A stretch of 64,000 bases of DNA from Aquimarina macrocephali JAMB N27 (GTDB lineage: Bacteria > Bacteroidota > Bacteroidia > Flavobacteriales > Flavobacteriaceae): positions 1-64,000 of the forward strand of contig NZ_JACA01000015.1 in NCBI RefSeq assembly GCF_000520995.1, read 5' to 3'. Of the stretch, positions 44,209-52,836 are shown one piece after another. A program made the translations under genes and the position numbers. The notes below the pieces were generated by a model. That model ran no database searches and was not told the DNA's origin. It worked only from the letters and a program-made list of their open reading frames with translations. Each line of letters starts with the position of its first letter. Within the stretch, counting starts at the first letter, position 1.

Positions 44209-44241
44209 CTCTAAATTATGACAACAAGCAATACCCACATA

Positions 44242-44862
44242 ATGAATAAAAAACAACTTATAAAATCAATTTTTATAGCCTTATTTATTGGTTTTGTTGT
44301 GCTTATAACTGCAGTTTTGCCTGCAGAATACAATATAGACCCACTAGGTACAGGAAAGCTTTTTGGTTTTAGCAGATTATATGTAAATGATACTGAAAAA
44401 ATAAAAACAGTCGATACAGAACCAGTATCTCAATTAAATTTCGAGAAACTGAAATTAGAAAAATTAGGTTCTCCGGTAAGTGTACCTAAACCCAAAGAAG
44501 CAAACAATCCACCACCATCAGAACAATTTGCAGAGCAAAATGATACTATTAATGTGACTGTCCCTGCTGGAAAAGGTATAGAATACAAGTTTAAAGCATT
44601 AAAATATGGGAGTATAAAGTATGAGTGGAGTACTGCTAATGATGCTATTGTTTATATTGATTTTCATGGAGAAGTGAGACAAGAAAAACCTCCGGAAAAT
44701 GTATTTTATGAGAGTTATACTTTAGCATATTCTAACAATATGGCAGGAACATTTACAGCTCCTTTTGAAGGGAAACACGGTTGGTATTTTAGAAATAACA
44801 ACAAAGAAGATATTGTCGTAACGATAAGACTAAAAGGGCAATACAAACTATTTGATAAGTGA
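44242..44862 (+). CDS. Transmembrane anchor protein
   Basis: One N-terminal membrane helix (SIFIALFIGFVVLITAVLPA) anchors a periplasmic beta-rich domain (LPAEYNIDPLGTGKLFGFSR; VPAGKGIEYKFKALKYGSIK; HGWYFRNNNKEDIVVTIRLK). It matches a Bacteroidota and proteobacterial family named only 'transmembrane anchor protein'. Translation could also begin at 44218. It follows the HupE gene closely. Confidence 0.7.
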   Translation: MNKKQLIKSIFIALFIGFVVLITAVLPAEYNIDPLGTGKLFGFSRLYVNDTEKIKTVDTEPVSQLNFEKLKLEKLGSPVSVPKPKEANNPPPSEQFAEQNDTINVTVPAGKGIEYKFKALKYGSIKYEWSTANDAIVYIDFHGEVRQEKPPENVFYESYTLAYSNNMAGTFTAPFEGKHGWYFRNNNKEDIVVTIRLKGQYKLFDK

Positions 44863-45065
44863 AAAAATCTATTCGAAAATTTCAAATTTCAGACTATCAT
44901 CTTCAGACTAGATAGGGTATAATTTCTAATCTCCTATTCTACAATCATTTCAAAAATACATTTCATCCTACAAAAATGACAACTGGGGAGTTTCTTATTG
45001 TTCTCAAATAAAGATTTATAGACTTTTGGTTCATCAAAAAACAAATAACTATAAAACTTTATCTT

Positions 45066-45488
45066 ATGAAAACTCTAGCTTTACTAGCCGCGCTTTTAGT
45101 TTCTAACTTTCTTCTTCAAGCTCAAGAAAAAACTAAAGGAGTAACCATTACAGTAACCGTTCCCAATATAACAAGTTCTGAAGGAGAAGTTATTTTTGGG
45201 CTTTATAATGAAAATACTTTTATGAAAGCTGCCCCAATCAAAGGCGAAAAAAGTACAATTGTAGATGGTGTAGCAAAAATTACTTTTTCTAATGTTCCCG
45301 AAGGAGTATTCGCTATTAGTTGTTTTCATGATGTGAATGGAAATAATCGAATGGATTTTGAACCTAGCGGAATGCCAAAAGAAGATTATGGTGTATCTAA
45401 TAACAATATGAGTTACGGTCCTCCATTATGGGATGAAGCCAAATTCGAAGTAAACTCAGAAAATCTGGAACTAGAAATCAGAATGTAA
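45066..45488 (+). CDS. DUF2141 secreted protein (paralogue)
   Basis: The signal peptide (ending LLQAQ) and DUF2141 domain carry EGEVIFGLYNENTFMK, GVFAISCFHDVNGNNRMDFE and YGPPLWDEAKFEV. It is the same length (140 residues) and layout as the protein at 21503-21925, but stands alone here with a strong terminator after it. Confidence 0.85.
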   Translation: MKTLALLAALLVSNFLLQAQEKTKGVTITVTVPNITSSEGEVIFGLYNENTFMKAAPIKGEKSTIVDGVAKITFSNVPEGVFAISCFHDVNGNNRMDFEPSGMPKEDYGVSNNNMSYGPPLWDEAKFEVNSENLELEIRM

Positions 45489-45536
45489 TTTATAACCCCA
45501 TATTCATCAATCAAAACCTGACTAACAGGTATATCT

Positions 45537-45573
45537 AAAAAGGAATAGCATTTCATCTGTGCTATTCCTTTTT
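45537..45573. terminator. Rho-independent terminator
   Basis: The 14-bp stem AAAAAGGAATAGCA / TGCTATTCCTTTTT has a nine-base loop and a T run. It ends the DUF2141 transcript before oxyR. Confidence 0.85.
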
Positions 45574-45641
45574 TTATTTCAAACACAATAGATAAAATAA
45601 ATTTTTAATAATTATTTAATAAATAATATCAATAGCTTTTA

Positions 45642-45649
45642 TATTTTTG
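45642..45649 (+). promoter_or_regulatory. Bacteroidota -7 element of oxyR
   Basis: TATTTTTG fits TAnnTTTG and lies 18 bases before the ATG at 45668. It overlaps the earlier in-frame start at 45647 and so argues against that start. Confidence 0.5.
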
Positions 45650-45667
45650 TTCCCCAAAACGCAAACC

Positions 45668-46618
45668 ATGACCATAACACAATTAAGATATGTTTTAGCA
45701 GTAGCCGAACACAAAAATTTTACGAAGGCTGCAGAAAAAACTTTTGTGACTCAACCTACGCTAAGCATGCAAATTCAAAAGCTTGAGGAAGAGCTAGATA
45801 TCCTCATCTTTGATCGTAGTAAAAAACCTATTGAACTTACAGAAGTTGGTAACAAACTTGTTCAACAGGCAAAAAATATTGTAAATGAAAGTGAACGAAT
45901 TCAAGATATTGTAGATCAACAAAAAGGGTTTATAGGTGGTGAATTTAAATTAGGTGTAATTCCTACGATAATGCCTACTCTTTTACCTATGTTTTTAAAC
46001 AATTTTATAAAAAAATATCCAAAGGTAAAATTAAAAATAGAGGAATTAAACACAGAAGCTATAATTGAACGTCTTCTCGATGGTCATCTGGATGCTGCTA
46101 TTGCAGCAACTCCTTTAGAAAACGAAAACATTAAAGAACGTGTTTTATACTATGAACCTTTTGTAGGTTATATTCCTTCTACTCATAGATTAAATCAGAA
46201 GAAAAAAATTGATATTACTGATCTTGATATTGATGATATGCTTCTTCTGGAGGATGGTCATTGTTTTAGAGATGGGATTATTAACCTGTGTAAGACCAAG
46301 AAAAGTTATGAGGAGGATCATTTTCAGTTAGAAAGTGGAAGTTTTGAGACACTTGTAAAGCTGGCAAATGAAGGCTTGGGAATGACACTTCTACCCTATT
46401 TACATACTTTAGATATAAAGAATGATGAAAAAAGTAATCTTCACTACTTTAATGAGCCTTCTCCTGCGAGAGAAGTGAGCTTAATTTTTAATAAAAGTGA
46501 ACTAAAAATGCAAATTATTGATGCTTTGCATTCTACTATTGCTGGAGTTGTAAAAGGAGCTATTACTTTTCAAAATGTAAAAATCATTAGCCCTATGGCA
46601 AAAATAAAAAGCGACTAG
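45668..46618 (+). CDS. oxyR: OxyR, hydrogen-peroxide-sensing LysR-type activator
   Basis: An N-terminal LysR helix-turn-helix (HKNFTKAAEKTFVTQPTLSM) precedes a substrate-binding-like regulatory domain. From the ATG at 45668 the redox cysteines fall at C199 and C208 in EDGHCFRDGIINLC, the same numbers and eight-residue spacing as in E. coli OxyR. Peroxide forms the disulfide that switches on antioxidant genes. The stop codon lies inside the terminator stem, a compact 3' end. No catalase or ahpC gene is adjacent. Confidence 0.93.
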   Translation: MTITQLRYVLAVAEHKNFTKAAEKTFVTQPTLSMQIQKLEEELDILIFDRSKKPIELTEVGNKLVQQAKNIVNESERIQDIVDQQKGFIGGEFKLGVIPTIMPTLLPMFLNNFIKKYPKVKLKIEELNTEAIIERLLDGHLDAAIAATPLENENIKERVLYYEPFVGYIPSTHRLNQKKKIDITDLDIDDMLLLEDGHCFRDGIINLCKTKKSYEEDHFQLESGSFETLVKLANEGLGMTLLPYLHTLDIKNDEKSNLHYFNEPSPAREVSLIFNKSELKMQIIDALHSTIAGVVKGAITFQNVKIISPMAKIKSD

Positions 46619-46631
46619 AAAGTCGCTTTTT
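46606..46631. terminator. Terminator containing the oxyR stop codon
   Basis: The stem AAAAAGCGACT / AGTCGCTTTTT has an AGAA loop, then T residues. The TAG at 46616-46618 falls at the loop. It also serves the convergent small gene. Confidence 0.85.
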
Positions 46632-46633
46632 TT

Positions 46634-46831
46634 TTATGATTTTAAATAGATTAAACAAGATTGTAATTCTGGTTGTTTCATCGTTAATGATTGAATCCAG
46701 ATTTTTAATTCTTCAATCTCGTGAGGAAGTAGTCTGTTTAGTGCTTTTAAAACTTCCTTAGTAAAAAGATTAACATCAAAACTTACTTTTTTAAGCACAG
46801 TTTTTGTGTAATCAAACATTGCTCTAGCCAT
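46634..46831 (-). CDS. Conserved small flavobacterial protein
   Basis: The 65-residue protein (MARAMFDYTKTVLKKVSFD, then LLPHEIEELKIWIQSL) is mostly helical, with no signal or membrane helix. I recall similar short proteins with the LLPxEIxELKxW segment in other Flavobacteriaceae, but no function. It is convergent with oxyR and ends three bases from the oxyR terminator stem. Confidence 0.65.
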   Translation of the reverse strand: MARAMFDYTKTVLKKVSFDVNLFTKEVLKALNRLLPHEIEELKIWIQSLTMKQPELQSCLIYLKS

Positions 46832-46967
46832 AAATTAATAGGGGTTTAAAAAATGTTAGGTTTAAAACAAGTAATTGTAGGAATAATCTTATAGTTTTTA
46901 AAGTTGTTCTAGCTAATATATGTAAATAAAACCAAAAAAATAGTCTTTTAGCGCTTATTTAACACTG

Positions 46968-47768
46968 TTAAAAATTGTTATCGCCATCCAAAATATCTCC
47001 CAAACCACCTAGAATACTACCTTCACCTTTGCTTTTCCCTCCTCCTCTGGGGGCCAATGCCAATACTCTATTTGCAAGTCTGCTAAACGGCAAAGATTGT
47101 ATATACACAACTCCTGGACCTGTTAATGTTGCAAAAAACAATCCTTCTCCTCCAAAAATTGTATTCTTAATCCCTCCTACAAATTCTATATCATATTGTA
47201 TTCCCTTAGAAAATCCAATAATACAACCTGTATCTACTTTTAGTTTTTCGCCAGACTGTAGTTCTTTTCTAGATGTAGTCCCACCTGCATGAACAAAGGA
47301 CATACCATCACCCTCTAATTTTTGCATAATAAACCCTTCACCACCAAATAGTCCTCTTCCTAATTTTCTAGAAAATTCTATTCCGATAGAAACTCCTTTG
47401 GCCGCGCATAAAAATGCATCTTTTTGACAAATAAATTTTCCTCCATAATTAGTTAAATCTATAGGAATAATCTTTCCTGGATATGGAGATGCAAAACTTA
47501 CTTTCTTTTTCCCTCCTACCTGATTATAAAAAGCCGTCATAAATAAGCTTTCTCCAGTTAACAATCGTTTACCAGCTCCAAATATTTTACCCAGAACTCC
47601 AGTATCTTTAGCAGAACCATCACCAAAAATCGTATCCATCTTTATTCCATCTTCCATCATCATAAAACTTCCTGCTTCTGCAATCACCCCCTCTTGTGGA
47701 TCTAGTTCTATCTCTACGTATTGCATTTCTTCACCAATAATTTCGTAGTCGATTTCGTGTGCTGTCAT
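46968..47768 (-). CDS. AIM24/TIGR00266-family protein
   Basis: The 266-residue protein is made of repeated beta-strands typical of the AIM24 (TIGR00266) fold: VEIELDPQEGVIAEAGSFMM, LFGGEGFIMQKLEGDGMSFV, FGGEGLFFATLTGPGVVYIQ, ending LAPRGGGKS with a Gly-rich tail. The family role is unknown and no signal peptide is present. It probably pairs with the DUF4442 gene just upstream (101 bases). Confidence 0.9.
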   Translation of the reverse strand: MTAHEIDYEIIGEEMQYVEIELDPQEGVIAEAGSFMMMEDGIKMDTIFGDGSAKDTGVLGKIFGAGKRLLTGESLFMTAFYNQVGGKKKVSFASPYPGKIIPIDLTNYGGKFICQKDAFLCAAKGVSIGIEFSRKLGRGLFGGEGFIMQKLEGDGMSFVHAGGTTSRKELQSGEKLKVDTGCIIGFSKGIQYDIEFVGGIKNTIFGGEGLFFATLTGPGVVYIQSLPFSRLANRVLALAPRGGGKSKGEGSILGGLGDILDGDNNF

Positions 47769-47869
47769 ATTTTTTAATGTTTATAGTGTTTTGATTAATG
47801 AATAGTTTCTTTATAAGTAAACGAATTTCATAAAGTGTTACAGTCTACTCATTTTTTCCCTACACTATT

Positions 47870-48331
47870 TTACTTTTCATTCTTCACTTTAACTGTCCAT
47901 TCAAAATTAAACGTAGAAACTTCAATCCCATCTTGATTGGTTCCTATTGATTTCATCCATACTGTTTGTCCTTCACCGGTTTCAATAGTTTTTCTAATGG
48001 CATCTGCTACCAAATCTCCTTCGGTACACACAAAAGTAATTCTACCAACAGCCTTTTTGGTATATGTTGCATTATTGCTTGCCACCAGCATCGAGATCTT
48101 TTTTCCACTGTCTCTTATATATCCTGTTACCAAGGCCCCGGTAGTTAATTCTGCCGCCATTCCCTGCACTGCCCAAAACATAGATTTAAAAGGATTTTGG
48201 TTTATCCATCGATGTTTTACACTAACGGTACAGCTTGTTCTATCTATATTTTTAACCCTTACACCACATAGCCAGGCAGAGGGTAACTTAAATAGTAAGA
48301 AGGCATTAAGTTTTCTAGGAGTAATATCCAT
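47870..48331 (-). CDS. DUF4442 hotdog-fold (thioesterase-like) protein
   Basis: The 153-residue hotdog-fold protein has the family signature NPFKSMFWAVQGMAAELTTG in the central helix and VRVKNIDRTSCTVSVKHRW before it. It is related to acyl-CoA thioesterases such as PaaI. The substrate is unknown. Confidence 0.85.
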   Translation of the reverse strand: MDITPRKLNAFLLFKLPSAWLCGVRVKNIDRTSCTVSVKHRWINQNPFKSMFWAVQGMAAELTTGALVTGYIRDSGKKISMLVASNNATYTKKAVGRITFVCTEGDLVADAIRKTIETGEGQTVWMKSIGTNQDGIEVSTFNFEWTVKVKNEK

Positions 48332-48424
48332 GAGTTTTATTTTTAGTTCTCACAATATAGGCAAAAGAAATAGTCAAGAAAAGGGGTATAAATCTTAAAT
48401 TTATGTTAAAATATGGTACTATGT

Positions 48425-48457
48425 TTTGCATAATACCTTTTTTTAACCATATATTTG
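48425..48457 (+). promoter_or_regulatory. Bacteroidota promoter with both -33 and -7 elements
   Basis: TTTG at 48425-48428 and TATATTTG at 48450-48457, 21 bases apart, match the -33/-7 consensus well. The -7 element ends 27 bases before the ATG at 48485. Confidence 0.6.
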
Positions 48458-48484
48458 CATAAGAAACTATTATATACTTTTACA

Positions 48485-48937
48485 ATGTCAATCAAAAATC
48501 ACAAAAATATCGCAACGTTTATGCATCTGGGAGTATTTTCTAAATACTTTATTCCTTTTGGAAATTACATAGTTCCAATATTATTATGGTCTACCAATAA
48601 GGATAAATCAGATTTTATAGATGATCATGGTAAGGAAGCAATCAATTTTCAATTAAGTATTCTATTATATACTGTAATACTAGGAATATTTTCTTTTCCA
48701 TTTTTCATTTTTCATGTCTTTGGAGATGCTACAATTACAGATTTGTTTCATTTTAATGATATATCAATCAATTTTTCTGATGCAGGAGGATTTAGAACTC
48801 TTATAGGAGCTTCCTTTATTGGAATTATAGCATTAATCGGATTTTTTCTGGAAATCATTTTTGTCATCACTGCCGCTTTAAAAGCGAATAAAGGCGAAAG
48901 TTACAGATATCCATTATCTATACGGTTTATAAAATAA
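48485..48937 (+). CDS. DUF4870 membrane protein
   Basis: The DUF4870 pattern appears as NIATFMHLGVFSKYFIPFGN, then IVPILLWSTNKDKSDFIDDH, then GKEAINFQLSILLYTVI, with three or four membrane helices. I chose the ATG at 48485 because the earlier in-frame start (48455) lies inside the promoter -7 element. The M50-like gene follows after 4 bases. Confidence 0.85.
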   Translation: MSIKNHKNIATFMHLGVFSKYFIPFGNYIVPILLWSTNKDKSDFIDDHGKEAINFQLSILLYTVILGIFSFPFFIFHVFGDATITDLFHFNDISINFSDAGGFRTLIGASFIGIIALIGFFLEIIFVITAALKANKGESYRYPLSIRFIK

Positions 48938-48941
48938 TATA

Positions 48942-49475
48942 ATGAAGCAAACAATTAACATAAAATATATTTTAATAACCGCTCTTGCTGTTCTGTTGTC
49001 CTTCTTTTTTCATGAATTGGCACATTTACTTACAGGAAAGTTATTAGGATATTCAATGAAGATGACACTTAATTCGGCTTTCTTGGTAAATGGAGAATAT
49101 GAATCTGCATGGCATGATCATTTTATAAGTGCTGCAGGACCAATTTTCACTATACTAACAGCATTTGTGTTTTTTTATGTGATCAGAAAAACAAAAAACA
49201 CATACTGGTATCCATTCTTGTTTTTTGCTTTTGCATTTAGATTAATGGCTATGATTGTATCTATCTTTAATCCTAATGATGAAGCCAGAATAAGCCAATG
49301 GCTTGGACTTGGACAATGGATACTACCGTTAATTGTATGTTTTACTTTATTTTTTCTTGTCATAAAAACGTCAAAAGAACAAGGATATAGTTTAAAATTT
49401 AACCTAATCAATTATCTTTTAACCTCTGTTTTAATTGCCGGTGTAGTACTTTCTGATCAATATTTTTTAAAATAA
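48942..49475 (+). CDS. M50-like membrane metalloprotease
   Basis: The 177-residue integral membrane protein has HELAH in the first helix region (FFHELAHLLTGKLLGYSMKM), the zinc motif of site-2-type (M50) proteases, and an Asn/Asp-containing later segment (FNPNDEARISQWLGLGQWIL). About five helices are predicted. The protein is short and the third zinc ligand is not evident, so activity is uncertain. Confidence 0.7.
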   Translation: MKQTINIKYILITALAVLLSFFFHELAHLLTGKLLGYSMKMTLNSAFLVNGEYESAWHDHFISAAGPIFTILTAFVFFYVIRKTKNTYWYPFLFFAFAFRLMAMIVSIFNPNDEARISQWLGLGQWILPLIVCFTLFFLVIKTSKEQGYSLKFNLINYLLTSVLIAGVVLSDQYFLK

Positions 49476-49540
49476 TCATCAATCATCAAACACCAACATC
49501 AATCAAAAAATGAACAGTTTAACTTTTAAAAATTAGTTTT

Positions 49541-49876
49541 ATGAAGATCGAAAACACAAAAGCGCAAATGCGCAAAGGTGTTCTGGAATATTGCATACTT
49601 TCTATCCTTAAGGACGATGATGCCTATGTAGCTGAAATTTTAGAAACCCTTAAAGACGCAAAGATGCTTGTGGTAGAAGGCACGATATATCCCTTATTAA
49701 CTAGACTCAAAAATGCTGGATTGCTGAGTTATCGCTGGGAAGAATCTACATCAGGGCCACCACGAAAATATTACGGACTCACAGAAACAGGAAAATTGTT
49801 TCTTAATGAATTAAATACCACTTGGGACGAATTACGGAATGCTGTAAATCTGGTAACCAAACAAAAAAAGAAGTAA
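49541..49876 (+). CDS. PadR-family transcriptional regulator
   Basis: The 111-residue winged helix opens with AQMRKGVLEYCILSILKDDD and carries VVEGTIYPLLTRLKNAGLLS and GPPRKYYGLTETGK, all PadR hallmarks. It lies one base ahead of the PspC gene and probably autoregulates the PadR-PspC-GIN operon. Confidence 0.93.
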   Translation: MKIENTKAQMRKGVLEYCILSILKDDDAYVAEILETLKDAKMLVVEGTIYPLLTRLKNAGLLSYRWEESTSGPPRKYYGLTETGKLFLNELNTTWDELRNAVNLVTKQKKK

Positions 49877-49877
49877 A

Positions 49878-51632
49878 ATGAATAAGACAGTTAATATAAA
49901 TTTAGCAGGCATATTTTTTCATATAGACGAAAACGCTTATCTAAAACTGCAACGCTATCTCAGTGCTATAAAACGCTCATTTACCGATTCACAAGGGAGA
50001 GATGAGATTATATCTGATATAGAGGCCAGAATAGCAGAATTGTTCAGTGAAAAAATAAAGGATGAACGACAGGTTATCGGAAACAAAGAAGTAGAAGAAG
50101 TAATTGCCGTAATGGGGCAACCAGAAGATTATAGATTAGATGAAGAAATCTTCGAGGATGAACCAAATACAACATATCAAAAAACGAAAGCATCAAGACA
50201 GTTATTTAGAGATACTACAAGTTCTTATGTTGGAGGAGTAAGCTCTGGTTTAAGTCACTATCTGGGGATTGAACCAATTTGGATTAGATTAGCCTGGTTA
50301 TTGTTTACTATTTTTTCTAGTGGTGCATTTATTCTAATCTATATCGCATTTTGGATTTTTGTACCAGAAGCAAAAACAACAGCTGATTTTTTGGCTATGA
50401 AAGGCGAAGCTGTTAATATCAGTAACATCGAAAAGAAAATTAAAGAAGGATTTGATGGTGTAGCAGATACGGTAAAAAATGTAGATTATCAAAAATATAG
50501 TAGCAAGGTAAAAAGCAGTTCTACTACTTTTTTTGAAGCTTTAGGTGATGTATTACTATTCTTTTTAAAGATTTTTGTGAAATTTATCGGTGTGATTCTT
50601 ATTATAGTAGCCGGTGTTACTCTTATTAGTTTATTTGTTGGTCTGTTTACAATAGGAACATTTGGATTTATGGATGTTCCCTGGGTCGAATATATTGAAG
50701 TAGGTAGTCACCCCGAAGTTCCATTATGGTTAATATCATTAGTAACATTTTTTGCTGTAGGAATACCTTTTTTCTTTTTATTTATTCTTGGGTTAAAAAT
50801 TCTGATAAAAAACCTAAAATCAATCGGAACACCAGCCAAATTAGGCTTACTAGCCATATGGATATTTTCTCTTATCGGGTTAGGAATTCTTGGAGTTAGA
50901 CAAGCTACACTCGAAGCTTATGACGCAGATGTGATCATGGAGCAAAAAGTACTTCCTATTACAAGTAACGATACGTTAACCATAAAAATGGAAGGAAATA
51001 ATAGGTATGTCAAACATTTATACCATAGAAATGATTATAAAATCAAAAGAGATGACCAAGGTAATCGAGTAATCGTTATCCGAGATATAGAAATATACTT
51101 AAAAGCTTCAAAAAGAGATTCGACAGTACGACTTACTATAGAAAAAAATGCAGAAGGAAGATCGTATGAAGAAGCTTCAAAAAGAGCCGAAGAACTCAAA
51201 TATGGATATGAAGTTAATGGTAATACCCTCTTATTAGATGGATACGCAATTACTGACTATGCAAGCAAATATAGAGATCAGGAAATAAAAGTAATCTTAA
51301 CATTACCAGAAGGAATTACAGTGTTTGCTAATGATAATACATCAGAATTTAATAACTCATGGAAATACGATGATTATATTTCTATTGATGGTAAAGAAGG
51401 AGAATACATCAAATTAGTCGACGGGAAATTCGAATGTAAAGAATGTCCAGAAGATAAGAACGATTGGGAATATAACGAATGGGATGAAGATGATGATAGC
51501 GTAAACATAAATATAAACTCTGAAGACAAAGACTTTAAACTAAAAATAGGAGAAGACGGAGTAGAATTAAATAATGAACCCGTAAAAGTAAAAATAGACG
51601 AGAACGGAATCGAAATAAAAACCGAAAACTAA
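49878..51632 (+). CDS. PspC-domain membrane protein with C-terminal envelope domain
   Basis: An N-terminal arm (residues 1-100) with an Asp/Glu-rich helix is followed by a PspC domain (about 107-175; SSYVGGVSSGLSHYLGIEPI), further membrane helices at about 230-345, and a large soluble acidic C-terminal part of about 230 residues (residues 350-584). The terminal 80 residues are very rich in Asp, Glu, Asn and Lys. PspC proteins sense envelope stress. The gene is in an operon with PadR and the GIN-domain lipoprotein. Confidence 0.88.
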   Translation: MNKTVNINLAGIFFHIDENAYLKLQRYLSAIKRSFTDSQGRDEIISDIEARIAELFSEKIKDERQVIGNKEVEEVIAVMGQPEDYRLDEEIFEDEPNTTYQKTKASRQLFRDTTSSYVGGVSSGLSHYLGIEPIWIRLAWLLFTIFSSGAFILIYIAFWIFVPEAKTTADFLAMKGEAVNISNIEKKIKEGFDGVADTVKNVDYQKYSSKVKSSSTTFFEALGDVLLFFLKIFVKFIGVILIIVAGVTLISLFVGLFTIGTFGFMDVPWVEYIEVGSHPEVPLWLISLVTFFAVGIPFFFLFILGLKILIKNLKSIGTPAKLGLLAIWIFSLIGLGILGVRQATLEAYDADVIMEQKVLPITSNDTLTIKMEGNNRYVKHLYHRNDYKIKRDDQGNRVIVIRDIEIYLKASKRDSTVRLTIEKNAEGRSYEEASKRAEELKYGYEVNGNTLLLDGYAITDYASKYRDQEIKVILTLPEGITVFANDNTSEFNNSWKYDDYISIDGKEGEYIKLVDGKFECKECPEDKNDWEYNEWDEDDDSVNININSEDKDFKLKIGEDGVELNNEPVKVKIDENGIEIKTEN

Positions 51633-51695
51633 ATCAATCTGCTTCTGGCAGACTAATCAAAAAACGAACAGTTAAACATATCAAAACAAACAATT

Positions 51696-52415
51696 ATGAC
51701 TACACTAGCCAAAATTATTATCACCTTTTGCTTATCAGCTTTATGTTGCTCCTGTAATGTTGTCTTTAATGGGGTTAAAGGTCAAGGAGAAGTAATTAGA
51801 AAAGAAAGAACCATAAGTCAAGACTTTAACGCTATAAAAGCAAGTAGAGGCTTAGATGTTATCCTGGTAAACAATTCTGATCAAAAAGTAATTGTAGAAG
51901 CCAATAAAAACTTACACGATCATATCGAAGTATATGTAGAAGGTAGTACACTATATGTTACTTCTGATGAAAACATATACTATGCAGATGAAAAAAATGT
52001 ATTTGTATCTTATGACAAAATCAATAAAGTTCATGTTAATAGCGGTGCCAGCATCTCTTCAGATGAAGCTGTAGTTCAAAAAGATCTTGATCTTAGCGCA
52101 ACTAGTGGTGCAGATATTAAATTAAGAGTAAAGGCAGAAACTATAACAACTTCTGTTACCAGTGGAGCCATGATGAACTTAACCGGAAAAGTAAACAATC
52201 ATAAAGCAAATGCTACCAGTGGTGCAGATATCCGCGCAGAAGATTTGTTAAGCTTAGTATCCGAAGCAAGAGCAACAAGTGGTGCTTCTATTAAAATCCA
52301 TGCAAAGGACGAGTTTACAGGAAAAGCAACAAGTGGTGCAGATGTTGTGTACTACGGAAAACCAGAAAAAGTATCTGAAACAGATAACTCTGGTGGAGAT
52401 GTTAGAGGTCATTAA
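51696..52415 (+). CDS. Head-GIN-domain (DUF2807) lipoprotein
   Basis: A lipoprotein signal (FCLSALCCSC) precedes a beta-helix DUF2807/GIN domain with repeated NSGA/TSGA turns (SGADIKL, TSGAMMNL, TSGADIRA, TSGASIKI, TSGADVVY), a right-handed repeat solenoid. It is envelope-anchored with an unknown role and follows the PspC gene after 63 bases. A terminator hairpin follows at 52455-52505. Confidence 0.9.
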   Translation: MTTLAKIIITFCLSALCCSCNVVFNGVKGQGEVIRKERTISQDFNAIKASRGLDVILVNNSDQKVIVEANKNLHDHIEVYVEGSTLYVTSDENIYYADEKNVFVSYDKINKVHVNSGASISSDEAVVQKDLDLSATSGADIKLRVKAETITTSVTSGAMMNLTGKVNNHKANATSGADIRAEDLLSLVSEARATSGASIKIHAKDEFTGKATSGADVVYYGKPEKVSETDNSGGDVRGH

Positions 52416-52454
52416 GATCTAACAACCCAATTAATTTAATCAACCAAAACTAAG

Positions 52455-52505
52455 CTGTCTGAGAAAGCAACACTAACCAACCAATGCTTTTCGGGCAGTT
52501 TTTTT
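52455..52505 (+). terminator. Rho-independent terminator of the PspC-GIN operon
   Basis: CTGTCTGA (52455-52462) and GAAAGCA pair with TGCTTTT and TCGGGCAG, using G-U pairs, followed by TTTTTTT. Confidence 0.6.
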
Positions 52506-52535
52506 ATAGAATCTCTGTTTCTCTTAAATCTAGTT

Positions 52536-52696
52536 ATACCAGTTATACTTTGAATTTACCGTAAAAGAAAATCAGCTATTTTTTGTTTATGTAAAGAAGA
52601 AAAATTCAGCATAGCCATAGCTTCGGTTAATTTTTATTTTGAAGCATAGGCGAAAAAGAGAATTTTATTGCGGTAAATTCAAAGTATAACTGGTAT
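52536..52696. mobile_element. MITE-like element with 26-bp perfect terminal inverted repeats
   Basis: The left terminus 52536-52561 begins ATACCAGTTATACTTTGAAT and is the exact reverse complement of 52671-52696 (ending ATTCAAAGTATAACTGGTAT). The 109 bp between them has no ORF. A near-identical single terminus (24 of 26 bases) recurs at 55845-55870, so the sequence is repeated in this genome. Confidence 0.6.
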
Positions 52697-52739
52697 TAGA
52701 AAACAACTCTTCCCTCCTATAGCATATAAAAGTACAAGA

Positions 52740-52780
52740 AAGTGTCCTGATTTTTTGATTTTCAAAAAATCAGGACACTT
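52740..52780. other. 19-bp perfect-stem hairpin
   Basis: The arms 52740-52758 and 52762-52780 (start AAGTGTCCTGATTTTTTGA) are exact reverse complements with a TTT loop. No T run follows on either strand. It sits just before the -7 element of the next gene and could be regulatory or another repeat. Confidence 0.5.
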
Positions 52781-52796
52781 CATAATCTGACAGTAT

Positions 52797-52804
52797 TAAG
52801 TTTG
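52797..52804 (+). promoter_or_regulatory. Bacteroidota -7 promoter element
   Basis: TAAGTTTG fits TAnnTTTG 33 bases before the ATG at 52837. Confidence 0.4.
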
Positions 52805-52836
52805 CTTCCAATATTAACAAACTTAAAAAAAACAAA

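Larger units (their letters stand above)
52416..52836. other. Intergenic region with a terminator, an inverted-repeat element, a long hairpin and a promoter
   Basis: This 421-bp gap contains a terminator (52455-52505), a 161-bp element with 26-bp terminal inverted repeats (52536-52696), a 19-bp-stem hairpin (52740-52780) and a -7 element (52797-52804). No coding sequence is supported. Confidence 0.7.
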
